Assembly: GCA_023439185.1 (NCBI GenBank)
Contig: JAEXOR010000028.1
Coordinates: 6,800-70,799, forward strand
Direction: 5' to 3'
DNA from: Bacillota bacterium
GTDB lineage: Bacteria > Bacillota > Desulfotomaculia > Desulfotomaculales > Desulfallaceae
DNA: 64,000 nt
Position numbers and translations under genes: made by a program. Position 1 is the stretch's first letter. The number at the start of each line of letters is the position of its first letter. The notes under the pieces are model-generated. The model did no database searches and was not told the DNA's origin. It saw nothing but the letters and a program-made list of their open reading frames with translations. Below, piece after piece: positions 30,541 through 38,836 of the stretch.

Positions 30541-32019
30541 TTAACGCAGTATAATATCACCGTGTTCGTCTATTCTGGCTAAAACCATGCTTTCATCCCG
30601 TTGAGCGGTAAAAATTCGGGAACCGATTTGCAGCACCGCACCATTATACACCCGGTTGGCTTTGATAAAACATCCCTCTTTGGTTTTGGCTACTGTTTTT
30701 ATGCCCATCGGCCCGCCTATTTCTCCGGCTTTAATTCCTTTTTGCGCGAATACCTCGCCGCCGCGGAACACTCCTGTTATTTCCACCGCGCCCAGGGCGG
30801 TGACCCGGGAATTAAAGGCTCCCTGGCCGGTGATTTTTATGTTGCCCGTGGCTTCTAATTCCGAGTTCCAGATACTGTTGGCCACCACATTTGACGGTTC
30901 CTCGGTCTGGGTGTCTATATATTTCAGGGCTTCCGCCAGAACGTTTTTGATTCCGCTGAGATCGGACAGGAACATGGCTCTCAAACCGGTCAGGCACTCT
31001 AGTTCGGTTAAAACGGCAGTCAACTCTTCCGGTGGTTTGGACGGGTATTGATTGACCAGTTCTTTAGCCGTTTTTATTTTTTTGCCCAATCCGGTATACT
31101 GTTTGTCCAGCAGTGCCATGAGCACCTGGCCGAACTGGATGTTTTGCTGGCGTTCCCGGAGGTTTTTTATTAAAAGGTAGGCCTTGCTGTCCAGCCCGGA
31201 CACATCTTCACTTATTTCCCGCAGTTTATTTTCAATTTTGGTCAGCGACGCGGTGGTGCCCCCGGCATTTATTTTTCCGGCTGTAATCACCTTTAAAACT
31301 TCCAGGTTGCCGCTGATTTTAACACTGGAGCGTGAAACAAAGCCCATTACCCTTAAGTTTCCTTTAATATCCACAATCATATTCTCGGTGACGTTGCCGG
31401 TTACCACTACGTCTCCGTTAAAGCGAAGGTTGCCGGATTTGATGTCCACATCCCCCTCGTGCTGGTAAACCGAGTCTACGCTCACTACGACGCTGCGGCC
31501 CTGTTTTTTGGCCCTGGGCCGCCCGTTAATGGAGCTGAGCACGGATAATCCGTCCGCCGACAGGGACGCTCCTTTGCCTGCCCTGAGGCTAAGCTCAATT
31601 ACCGGGTTGGCCGGGATGAGTTTCCCAAAGACCGTGATACCGTCTTCTCCTTTTTCCGCGGGATGATACACGGCCAAAACAGTGTTGGCGTTAACCGACG
31701 GAACGTTGAATATTTCTCTGAAATCTACGTTTTCCTCTGATTCTTCCTGCTGCGGCGCCCGGGATGTGAAAAGGTATTCCATGGAACCGTCTTTGCCCTG
31801 TCTGGGCGGCTTGCCCGTGGCAATAACAAACGTTCCTTGGCGAGGATTTTTAACCAGGTCGGCCACAGTTTCGCTGTCAATACCGTATTTGATCTCTTTA
31901 TCCTTAATTAATTGTGTGAGGATGTTTTCGTCCACTATTTCTTCATCTCTAACGGTAATAAAGGCTTTAAGCCTGTCATCGGTAATTGCCATGATAACAC
32001 TGGTGTTAACATCTCCCAA
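30541..32019 (-). CDS. FapA (DUF342) polymer-forming flagellar-associated protein
   Basis: DUF342/FapA proteins have an N-terminal wedge domain and a right-handed beta-helix. The 492-residue product has GTFVIATGKPPRQGKDG, VYHPAEKGEDGITVFGK and a stretch of short beta-rung repeats (GNLRFNGDVVVTGNVTENM, DIKGNLRVMGFVSRSSVKIS). A TTG start at 32019 with GGGGGTG upstream is used. Role is uncertain; members affect cell-surface or flagellar location in other bacteria. It is the first gene of the motB-motA-che stretch. Confidence 0.85.
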   Translation of the reverse strand: MGDVNTSVIMAITDDRLKAFITVRDEEIVDENILTQLIKDKEIKYGIDSETVADLVKNPRQGTFVIATGKPPRQGKDGSMEYLFTSRAPQQEESEENVDFREIFNVPSVNANTVLAVYHPAEKGEDGITVFGKLIPANPVIELSLRAGKGASLSADGLSVLSSINGRPRAKKQGRSVVVSVDSVYQHEGDVDIKSGNLRFNGDVVVTGNVTENMIVDIKGNLRVMGFVSRSSVKISGNLEVLKVITAGKINAGGTTASLTKIENKLREISEDVSGLDSKAYLLIKNLRERQQNIQFGQVLMALLDKQYTGLGKKIKTAKELVNQYPSKPPEELTAVLTELECLTGLRAMFLSDLSGIKNVLAEALKYIDTQTEEPSNVVANSIWNSELEATGNIKITGQGAFNSRVTALGAVEITGVFRGGEVFAQKGIKAGEIGGPMGIKTVAKTKEGCFIKANRVYNGAVLQIGSRIFTAQRDESMVLARIDEHGDIILR

Positions 32020-32215
32020 TTAATCACCCCCAACCGATGAATAATTTAGTCAAATTACTGTATATTTCTACAATTAATGTAATTATCCTGCCGAGGCTAT
32101 TATTTCAGCTTTTGGGTTTCAGTTATGGCGTATGTTTTTTGATTATTAGTTGAAATTTTAGTTGAAATTTTCATTTTCTCTATAGGAGTATCGGCAATTA
32201 AGGGTCCGGGCTTGA

Positions 32216-32253
32216 GAAGAAAAAATCCGGCCCGCGTTTGCGGCAGCCGGATT
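32216..32253 (-). terminator. Terminator after the DUF1540-like gene
   Basis: AATCCGGC and GCCGGATT pair and are followed on the minus strand by TTTTTCTTCTC. It lies 28 bases after the small gene ending at 32281 and shields fapA from upstream transcription. Confidence 0.75.
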
Positions 32254-32280
32254 GGGATGGGGTGGCATCGTATTATAGCG

Positions 32281-32433
32281 TCAGGGAACGGGGCGGAAAT
32301 GTTCGCAAAAAACACGCTCGGCGTTTCGCCTGCCGGTTCCGAGTTTGGCGCTGATCTTCAGTGCGTTGCATTTCATATTGCTGTTAAAACGGCAATCTTC
32401 TATGAAACAGTTAATTCTTTTCATGCAGGTCAT
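32281..32433 (-). CDS. Small cysteine protein, DUF1540-like
   Basis: A 50-codon frame encodes MTCMKRINCFIEDCRFN, then MKCNALKISAKL and FCEHFRPVP. The spacing Cys-x4-Cys, then Asn-x4-Cys-x-Ala and a late Cys-x2-Phe is the pattern of DUF1540, a short, possibly metal-binding domain common in Clostridia. The start may be ATG 32433 or 32424; neither has a strong ribosome-binding site. A matching terminator follows. Function unknown. Confidence 0.65.
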   Translation of the reverse strand: MTCMKRINCFIEDCRFNSNMKCNALKISAKLGTGRRNAERVFCEHFRPVP

Positions 32434-32535
32434 CCCGCCTTGGCAATATAAATATATTGTTAATCCTTAATATTTCACCGGTCTGTTATCTTATACGGAT
32501 TTTAAGGTTAATCATTTACCGGGGGGCGAAAAACT

Positions 32536-33249
32536 ATGAACATTACGCTTATTCCAACGGCGAAGGCGGCGGGTTACGGGATGATGAAAGGCGTCAATGC
32601 AGTCGTCTTTGATGTTTTAAGAGCCACCAGTACCATTGTTACCGCCCTGTCGTCCGGTTACCGGAGGGTGTATCCGGTTGTTGACGCCGATGAAGCCATA
32701 CTGATGGCCCGGCAGCGTGGATTTTCCCTGGCCGGCGAGCGGGACGGGCGGAGAATTTCCGGTTTTCCGCTGGGCAATTCGCCCCTTGAATTTACCGCCG
32801 GACCGGCCGGCGGCGCGGACGAGCTGGTGCTGACCACATCCAACGGAACCGCCGCCATACGCGGCGCGGCGGCGGCTGAGAAAGTGCTCACCGGCTCGAT
32901 TATCAACGCCCGTGCCGCCGCCAGGGCGGCTGTCGCCGAAGGCCGGGACGTAGTATTGGTCTGTGCCGGCTCGGGCGGGCTATACTCACTGGATGATGCT
33001 TTGGGCGCCGGGTTTATGCTGCTGGAGATTATCGACGCGGCGCCCCGACCCCCGGAGTTGGATGACCAGGCGTTGGCGGCGTTATGTATGGCGCGTTATT
33101 ACAGACAAGACCCGCTGGCCGGTCTGATGGAATCGAGCCACGGCAAAAGGCTGTTGGGGCTTGGCTTGGAAAAAGATCTGCGCTGGTGCGCCAGGCTTAA
33201 CTTATATGACGCCGCCCCCGTTCTTGACGGCGACTATATCGCCCTTTAA
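32536..33249 (+). CDS. comB: 2-phosphosulfolactate phosphatase ComB
   Basis: ComB removes phosphate from 2-phosphosulfolactate, a step of sulfolactate and coenzyme M synthesis; the family is widespread in Firmicutes with less clear roles. The 237-residue protein has AVVFDVLRATSTIVTAL, LAGERDGRRISGFPLGNSPLEF and TSNGTAAIRGA, the conserved blocks of the family. It is a single gene on the plus strand, and the next gene on that strand starts about 90 bases downstream. Confidence 0.9.
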   Translation: MNITLIPTAKAAGYGMMKGVNAVVFDVLRATSTIVTALSSGYRRVYPVVDADEAILMARQRGFSLAGERDGRRISGFPLGNSPLEFTAGPAGGADELVLTTSNGTAAIRGAAAAEKVLTGSIINARAAARAAVAEGRDVVLVCAGSGGLYSLDDALGAGFMLLEIIDAAPRPPELDDQALAALCMARYYRQDPLAGLMESSHGKRLLGLGLEKDLRWCARLNLYDAAPVLDGDYIAL

Positions 33250-33339
33250 TCAAACGGGGGTAGAAAAAACATATTTCTGTTGCGTACACCTGCCAAAAAA
33301 GATATTCTGGTGACAGGAGATTACTTTTGGAGGTGCCGC

Positions 33340-35268
33340 ATGCCTAAAAGTATCAAGGAGGTTTTGGACAGCATTCCCCCCTTTAGTCTTTTACCGCCTG
33401 ATTTGCTGCGCATGTTGGAATCCAAACTGGAAATGAAAACCTACTCTCCGGGTGTTTACGTGATTAGACAGGCCCAGGAAAGTTTAAATACGTTGTTCCT
33501 CATTGTCAGGGGTTCGGCGGAGGTAGTGGCGGTCGACGGCAAGGGTGACGAAGCGGTGATTGGATACAGGGGCGTGGAAGAGTTCTTCGGTGAAACGGGC
33601 TTGACCGGCGAACGGTACCAGGCTTCGGTAAGGGTCAGGGATGAACTGACCTGTATTTTAATTCCGGAAGAGGTAATTGAACAGCTAATTGGGAAACACA
33701 GTGATTTTGCGGGCTACCTCACGGAATTGCTGGTTGGGCGTATGCGCTCGCTTTATGAAGAGATTATCCGGGATCAGATATATGACGCTGCGGGGAATCC
33801 GGAGACGCCGCTTTTCCGTAAGCGGATCAGTGACATCATGTCTTCTCCGGTAATTACCTGCGCGGCGGAAGATTTAATCATCGACGTGGCCGGAATTATG
33901 GAGGAGAAAACTATCAGCGCCGTGGTGGTCGTGGACGGTGACGGCAAACCGGTGGGGCTGATTACCATGGCCGACCTGGTGCACCGGATTTTGGCGCGTT
34001 CCGTTACCGATTACCTGGGTATGACCGCGGGCCAAATCATGAATACAAATGTGGTCTGCGTATCGGCTAAATCCTTTTACGCCGACGCCCTGTTGGCGGT
34101 ATCAAGAAACCGGGTTAAGCACCTGTTGGTGACCAATCGCGGCAGACTGGCGGGCATTGTGACTCTGGCCGACCTGATCAAGAGCCGGGCCGCCGGTAAC
34201 CTGAAGATCATTCATGATCTGGAATCCCAGCGGGATATAGAAGGGCTGGCCAGGATCGGGGTTGAAATCGATACGCTGTTAAACGCCCTGCTGGCCGAAA
34301 AGGCTCCGGTGCGGGAAATACTCAGGATTATGGGTGAGTTTCATGAGCGTTTGACCCGTAAGGTGATTCAGCTTTGCGAGCAGGAGATGATTAGCCGGGG
34401 CTATTCCGCCGTGCCGGTGGAATACTGCTGGGTGAATACCGGCAGCGCGGGCCGGCGGGAACAGACGATCCGGACCGACCAGGACAATTTTATTATCTTC
34501 CGGGACCATGAAACGGAAAGCGCGGACAGCATCCGGGATTATTTTCTCAAACTGGCCCTGCTGATTAACGACGGTTTGGAGCGGTGCGGATTTGCCAAGT
34601 GCAAGGGTAACGTGATGGCTTCAAATCCCCAGTGGTGCAAATCTTTGGGGGAATGGGAGCAAGTGGTTGAACACTGGATTCAGACGGCGGGCAACGATCC
34701 CAACTCTTTGCGTCAGATTACGATTATGATGGATTTCAGGCCGGTATACGGGGAGAAAAACCTGACCGACGCGCTTTGGGAAAAGGTAATCCAATCTTAC
34801 CGCCAGTCTCCGGATATCTCGCACCATTTGACCCGGGACGACCTCAGCTTCAAAGTGCCGGTGACCATTTGGGGCGGTTTTGCCACGGAAAAATCAGGGC
34901 CGTATAAAGATCAGATCAACCTTAAAAACACGGCCTGCATCCATATTGTGAACTGTACCAGGATATTTGCCCTGAAAAACGGCGTCACCGAAACCAATAC
35001 TTTCAAACGGCTGGCCGAACTCAAGGAAAAGGGCGCCTTAAAGCCCGATGAGGTGGAATTTGTCGAGGCCGCTTATGAAACGCTGCTGCTGTTTCGGATC
35101 CGTGAGAACGTGAAGAAGGTGAACCGGGGTGAAAATGCGGATAACCGGATTAACCCGTCACTATTAACCAGGCAGGAGAGGGAAATATTAAAAGACGCGT
35201 TTACGGCTACTTCCAGGCTGCAAAAGCTGACCAGCTCAACCTTTACGCTCTTCTGGCTGGCTATGTAG
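33340..35268 (+). CDS. cNMP-binding/CBS/DUF294 nucleotidyltransferase-like protein
   Basis: Domains in order: a cyclic-nucleotide-binding-like beta barrel (about residues 10-130, SPGVYVIRQAQESLNTLFLI), two CBS motifs (about 165-290, MSSPVITCAAEDLIIDVAGI and MNTNVVCVSAKSFYADAL), a DUF294 nucleotidyltransferase-like domain with GSAGRREQTIRTDQDN (G-S and D-x-D pattern) and a helical DUF294_C end. Such proteins are thought to be regulators, perhaps uridylyltransferase-like sensors; the substrate is unknown. The ATG at 33340 with GGAGG upstream gives 642 residues. Confidence 0.88.
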   Translation: MPKSIKEVLDSIPPFSLLPPDLLRMLESKLEMKTYSPGVYVIRQAQESLNTLFLIVRGSAEVVAVDGKGDEAVIGYRGVEEFFGETGLTGERYQASVRVRDELTCILIPEEVIEQLIGKHSDFAGYLTELLVGRMRSLYEEIIRDQIYDAAGNPETPLFRKRISDIMSSPVITCAAEDLIIDVAGIMEEKTISAVVVVDGDGKPVGLITMADLVHRILARSVTDYLGMTAGQIMNTNVVCVSAKSFYADALLAVSRNRVKHLLVTNRGRLAGIVTLADLIKSRAAGNLKIIHDLESQRDIEGLARIGVEIDTLLNALLAEKAPVREILRIMGEFHERLTRKVIQLCEQEMISRGYSAVPVEYCWVNTGSAGRREQTIRTDQDNFIIFRDHETESADSIRDYFLKLALLINDGLERCGFAKCKGNVMASNPQWCKSLGEWEQVVEHWIQTAGNDPNSLRQITIMMDFRPVYGEKNLTDALWEKVIQSYRQSPDISHHLTRDDLSFKVPVTIWGGFATEKSGPYKDQINLKNTACIHIVNCTRIFALKNGVTETNTFKRLAELKEKGALKPDEVEFVEAAYETLLLFRIRENVKKVNRGENADNRINPSLLTRQEREILKDAFTATSRLQKLTSSTFTLFWLAM

Positions 35269-35282
35269 ACATCCCGGAGCCT

Positions 35283-35681
35283 TTACCGGATTGCTTCTTC
35301 TTCATGGACGTTAAAGCGATTATCAATGCGTTTGACATCGTCCCAGATAGCATCAAGCAGCGTAAAGATTTTCTTGTGTGTTGCACGGTTGCTGGCTCTT
35401 AAGTCATTGAGAGCGGTTTCAAGGGCCGCTTGGCCTTGTTTTAACCCTTGAACGTCCTGCCGTAACTCCTGCTGTCCTTGTCGGAGTTCTTGAACATCCT
35501 GCCTTAGCTCCTGCTGTCCTTGCCGGAGCTCTTGAACATCCTGCCTTAGCTCCTGAATATTCTGCCTTAGCTCCTGCTGGCCCGAGTCTAACGCGGCAAG
35601 CCGTGCGTTTACCGGTTTTAATTCCTCCTGAATAACGGAGCGCATCATGCTGACCAGTTCATTATTATCCGGCATAACCAT
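35283..35681 (-). CDS. Coiled-coil repeat protein of unknown function
   Basis: The 132-residue protein contains a tandem repeat with a 14-residue period built on ELRQDVQELRQGQQ, about four copies (residues about 30-85), flanked by less regular helices. The pattern is two heptads per unit, so it should form a long coiled coil. The C-terminal part resembles small DUF-type proteins with RATHKKIFTLLDAIWDDVKR. AGGAGG lies upstream of two possible ATGs (35681 and 35675). Its 3' end faces the end of the DUF294 gene. Confidence 0.7.
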   Translation of the reverse strand: MVMPDNNELVSMMRSVIQEELKPVNARLAALDSGQQELRQNIQELRQDVQELRQGQQELRQDVQELRQGQQELRQDVQGLKQGQAALETALNDLRASNRATHKKIFTLLDAIWDDVKRIDNRFNVHEEEAIR

Positions 35682-35741
35682 TTCCCTCCTAACTTAATAA
35701 TAGTTCGTTTTTTTAGCGGCGCTTCCTGCCGGTGGGAAAAA

Positions 35742-35774
35742 GAAAAAATGACTTCGCTGATGAAGTCATTTTTC
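35742..35774. terminator. Terminator after tRNA-Val
   Basis: AAAAATGACTTC and GAAGTCATTTTT pair around GCTGAT. The T-rich arm makes it functional on either strand; it follows the tRNA at once on the minus strand. Confidence 0.85.
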
Positions 35775-35849
35775 TGGTGGGGCTAACTGGTTTCGAACCA
35801 GTGGCCTCTTGAATGTGAGTCAAGCGCTCTCCCGCTGAGCTATAGCCCC
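35775..35849 (-). tRNA. tRNA-Val (anticodon CAC)
   Basis: The minus strand folds as a cloverleaf: acceptor GGGGCTA/TAGCCCC, D stem GCTC/GAGC, anticodon stem CTTGA/TCAAG with loop CTCACAT (anticodon CAC), and T stem ACTGG/CCAGT with loop TTCGAAA. The 3' ACCA is encoded. Length with CCA is 75. Confidence 0.95.
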
Positions 35850-35926
35850 TTCGTGCGGACGCTTATTAGTATAACATATCCGGGCGCCTGTTGCAATAAA
35901 TGATTTGTGCGGGCTCAGAGCCAATT

Positions 35927-36427
35927 TCAGCCTTTTACCTTGGCCAGTTCCCCGGAAAGGGTTTCGATTAATCCGTCTACCATTTCGTGGGTATGGTGCA
36001 GGGTCTTGTATTCCTCGCTTGAAAAGTCGGCCGGTTTTCTGTTTGGCCCGAAGAATTTATTTATATAACGCAATCTAATAATGACATTATTTACGTCGAT
36101 GTTGGTCTTGATATCTACCAAACTCATAAACTCGGGGGCCATTTTGAGTTGGTTGAGTTCGTCGCTTTTGAAAACAGAGGCGTTTGTTTCCGTCAGTGTT
36201 TCGTATTTTTTTTCCAGCTCGGCCGGTTCGACTAATTCGTGTACCTTCTTTAAAGAGGTCACAATTTGCACCAACAGGTCTTTGTTCTCGTTAAGCTCCA
36301 ATAGCGCCTTGGTTAACATTTGTCGTAAATGAGCCTTTTTTTTCTGGTTTTCCATCAGGTACACGAAAAAAATACCCAAAAATACGCTGCTGATGCCTAT
36401 TAATGCGCCGACAATCAATAATCCCAT
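35927..36427 (-). CDS. Membrane-anchored coiled-coil hypothetical protein
   Basis: The 166-residue product has one N-terminal transmembrane helix (LLIVGALIGISSVFLGIFFV) and then a helical cytoplasmic part with Leu heptads (HLRQMLTKALLELNENKDLL). No catalytic motif or known family is seen. The ATG at 36427 has GGGGCG upstream. It lies between the tRNA and the EF-G paralogue gene on the same strand, separated from the latter by a terminator. Confidence 0.65.
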   Translation of the reverse strand: MGLLIVGALIGISSVFLGIFFVYLMENQKKKAHLRQMLTKALLELNENKDLLVQIVTSLKKVHELVEPAELEKKYETLTETNASVFKSDELNQLKMAPEFMSLVDIKTNIDVNNVIIRLRYINKFFGPNRKPADFSSEEYKTLHHTHEMVDGLIETLSGELAKVKG

Positions 36428-36502
36428 GTATATCGCCCCGCATTTTATAGTTAGTTAAAAAACGTATTTCGACCAAATATTTATGAATCCTGCAAGGTTT
36501 TA

Positions 36503-36533
36503 CAAAAAACCCCTCCCAGTGGGAAGGGTTTTA
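36503..36533 (-). terminator. Terminator of the EF-G paralogue gene
   Basis: AAAACCC-TTCCCA pairs with GGGA-GGGGTTTT and continues TTTTTTG on the minus strand, ten bases after the stop. Confidence 0.82.
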
Positions 36534-36542
36534 CTCAGAATT

Positions 36543-38564
36543 TTACTTTTCAGCCTCGGCTTCCGCTTTGGCCTTTTGAATGATTTTTTCAGCCAGGCTG
36601 GCGGGCACTTCCTCATAACTTTGATATGCCATCTTAAACTGGCCGCGTCCCTGGGTCATGGACTTCAGGTCGTTGGCGTACTTGAACATTTCCGCCATCG
36701 GCGCATGGGCTTTGACAATGGTGCCGTCTTCCACCTGGTCGGTGCCCAGCACGCGTCCCCGTTTGGTGTTGAAATCACCGATGATGTCGCCCATGAATTC
36801 ATCCGGTACGGAAACCTCCACGTACATGATGGGTTCCAGGAGTACGGGCTTGGCAATGGGCACCGCTTTCTTAAAGGCCAGTGAGGCCGCGATTTTAAAG
36901 GCCATCTCCGAGGAGTCCACATTGTGGTAAGAGCCGTCGTACAGGGTGGCCTTGATGCCCACGGTGGGATAACCCGCCAGCACGCCGTCCACCATGGCTT
37001 CACGCAGGCCTTTTTCCACGGCGGGGAAGTAGTTCCTGGGCACCGAGCCGCCGAATACTTCCTCGGTAAATACAAAATCCTCTTCCGGAGCGGGCTCAAA
37101 CCGGATCCATACGTGCCCGTACTGGCCTCGTCCGCCGGACTGCTTCTTGTGTTTTCCTTCCACCTCGGTTTTGCCGCGGATGCTCTCGCGGTATGGAACC
37201 TTGGGTTCTTCCATTACCACGTCGACGCCGAAACGGCGCTTCAGGTTGCTGACCATAATATTGACATGCGCTTCACCCATGCCGGTGAGCAGGGTTTGTT
37301 TGGTTTCGGTGTTCTTTTCCACCCGCAGGGACGGGTCTTCTTCCAACAGCTTTTGCACGGCGTCGCCCAGCTTATCCTCGTCGTTTTTGCTCTTGGGGGC
37401 GATGGCCACCGTGTAGTTGGGCGCCGGGAATTCAATGCTGTCCAGCTGGGTTTTGTTATCCTTGTCGCAGAGGGTGTCGCCGGAACTGGTTTCGGTCAGT
37501 TTTACCACCACCGCCATGTCGCCGCAGCTTACCTGGGTGGCGGGCTCTGATTGTTTGCCCCGTACGAACAGTACCTGGCCGATTCTCTCGGCCTTTTCAC
37601 GGTTGGGGTTGTATACGGCGGAGTCCGGCTTCAGAGTGCCCCGGAAAACCCGCAGGAAGTTCATCCGGCCTACGTAAGGGTCGGCCAGGGTCTTGAACAC
37701 CAGCGCGGCCATGGCTCCGTCTTCGCATTGCGGCGCCGGCATATAGCCGCACAGGAATTCGGTCAGGTTGGTTACGGCCATGTTCTTGGTGGCTGAACCG
37801 CACAGTACCGGCACTGCCTTGGCGGCAGCGATACTCTTTTGCAGCCCGGAGAGAATTTCTTCCGGGGTCAGTTCCTCACCTTCCAGGTACTTCATGGTCA
37901 GTTCGTCGTCGCCTTCGGCGGCGGCTTCCACCAGTTTTTCACGGTATTCTTCCAGTTGCTCTTCCAAATCCCCGGGGATGGCGATTTCTTTGGGTTTGCC
38001 GGTCTTATCGAACTCGTAGGCTTTTTGATTCAGTACGTCCACCAGGCCTTTGAAATCCAGACCGTCACCGATGGGCAAATTAACGGGCACGAAGTTGTTG
38101 CTGAACTTGGTGTTCAGGCCGTCCATCAGCTTGCTGAAGCTGGCGTTTTCCCGGTCCATCTTATTGATGAAAGCAACCCTCGGCATTTCAGCCTTTTGTG
38201 CATATTTCCAGAAAAGCTCATGCTGCACCTGGACTCCATCCACGGCGGAAAAAACAAACATGCTGGCGTCAATCACCCGCAGAACGCCTTTCACTTCGCC
38301 CAGAAAGTCCGAGAAACCGGGTGTGTCAAGAAGATTCAGCTTAACGCCGTCCGCTTCCACGGGTACCAAGCTGGCATGTACCGTGGATTGGCGCTGGGCT
38401 TCCTCGGGGTGGTAATCTGCAACGGTGGTGCCGTCTTCAACCCGGCCCAGCCTGTTTATTACTCCGGTATTAAAAAGCATGGCTTCCACCAGGGATGTTT
38501 TTCCTACTCCGCCATGGCCCAATATGCCGATGTTGCGGATTTGCCCAGTATTGTAATTCTTCAA
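36543..38564 (-). CDS. Elongation factor G-like translational GTPase
   Basis: This is an EF-G paralogue of 673 residues. The G domain has GHGGVGKTSLVEAMLF (G1), a DTPGFSDF G3 and NKMDRENASF G4. The later domains keep the EF-G layout, including GRGQYGHVWIRFEPAP and a C-terminal SMTQGRGQFKMAYQSYEEVP. The P-loop differs from the AHIDAGKTT of housekeeping EF-G, as in EF-G-like/EF-G2 proteins whose role in elongation or recycling is variable. A near-perfect inverted repeat lies just upstream. Confidence 0.9.
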   Translation of the reverse strand: MKNYNTGQIRNIGILGHGGVGKTSLVEAMLFNTGVINRLGRVEDGTTVADYHPEEAQRQSTVHASLVPVEADGVKLNLLDTPGFSDFLGEVKGVLRVIDASMFVFSAVDGVQVQHELFWKYAQKAEMPRVAFINKMDRENASFSKLMDGLNTKFSNNFVPVNLPIGDGLDFKGLVDVLNQKAYEFDKTGKPKEIAIPGDLEEQLEEYREKLVEAAAEGDDELTMKYLEGEELTPEEILSGLQKSIAAAKAVPVLCGSATKNMAVTNLTEFLCGYMPAPQCEDGAMAALVFKTLADPYVGRMNFLRVFRGTLKPDSAVYNPNREKAERIGQVLFVRGKQSEPATQVSCGDMAVVVKLTETSSGDTLCDKDNKTQLDSIEFPAPNYTVAIAPKSKNDEDKLGDAVQKLLEEDPSLRVEKNTETKQTLLTGMGEAHVNIMVSNLKRRFGVDVVMEEPKVPYRESIRGKTEVEGKHKKQSGGRGQYGHVWIRFEPAPEEDFVFTEEVFGGSVPRNYFPAVEKGLREAMVDGVLAGYPTVGIKATLYDGSYHNVDSSEMAFKIAASLAFKKAVPIAKPVLLEPIMYVEVSVPDEFMGDIIGDFNTKRGRVLGTDQVEDGTIVKAHAPMAEMFKYANDLKSMTQGRGQFKMAYQSYEEVPASLAEKIIQKAKAEAEAEK

Positions 38565-38588
38565 ACTTCCTGCCTCCTTTTGTAAATA

Positions 38589-38608
38589 ATGGTTTCCTTT
38601 GAAACCAT
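38589..38608. repeat. Inverted repeat upstream of the EF-G paralogue
   Basis: ATGGTTTC-CTTT-GAAACCAT is a perfect eight-base palindrome 24 bases before the start. It could be an operator or an mRNA leader hairpin. The rest of the 38565-38836 gap is AT-rich and shows nothing else clear. Confidence 0.5.
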
Positions 38609-38836
38609 TTTCTATACTTGACCGCAGCCAATTCAGGCCCTAACCGTGATTAAGCATAAAAATAAAGCCGATTATTAACTGGCTGCCGGTAAAACTATTT
38701 TAACCCTGACTGTCATATCTTCTACGCCTGATATTGAATTCCTTGTTTTCATTTACCTTTTATTCGTATTTTTTATTTTCATACACCCAGCTTTTGGATC
38801 ATAAATATATTCCAGGCTGAAAACGGGTGGTAATAT

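Noticed and set aside
32100..32315. 71-codon minus-strand ORF
   Set aside because: It runs through a terminator and conflicts with the better supported DUF1540-like frame.
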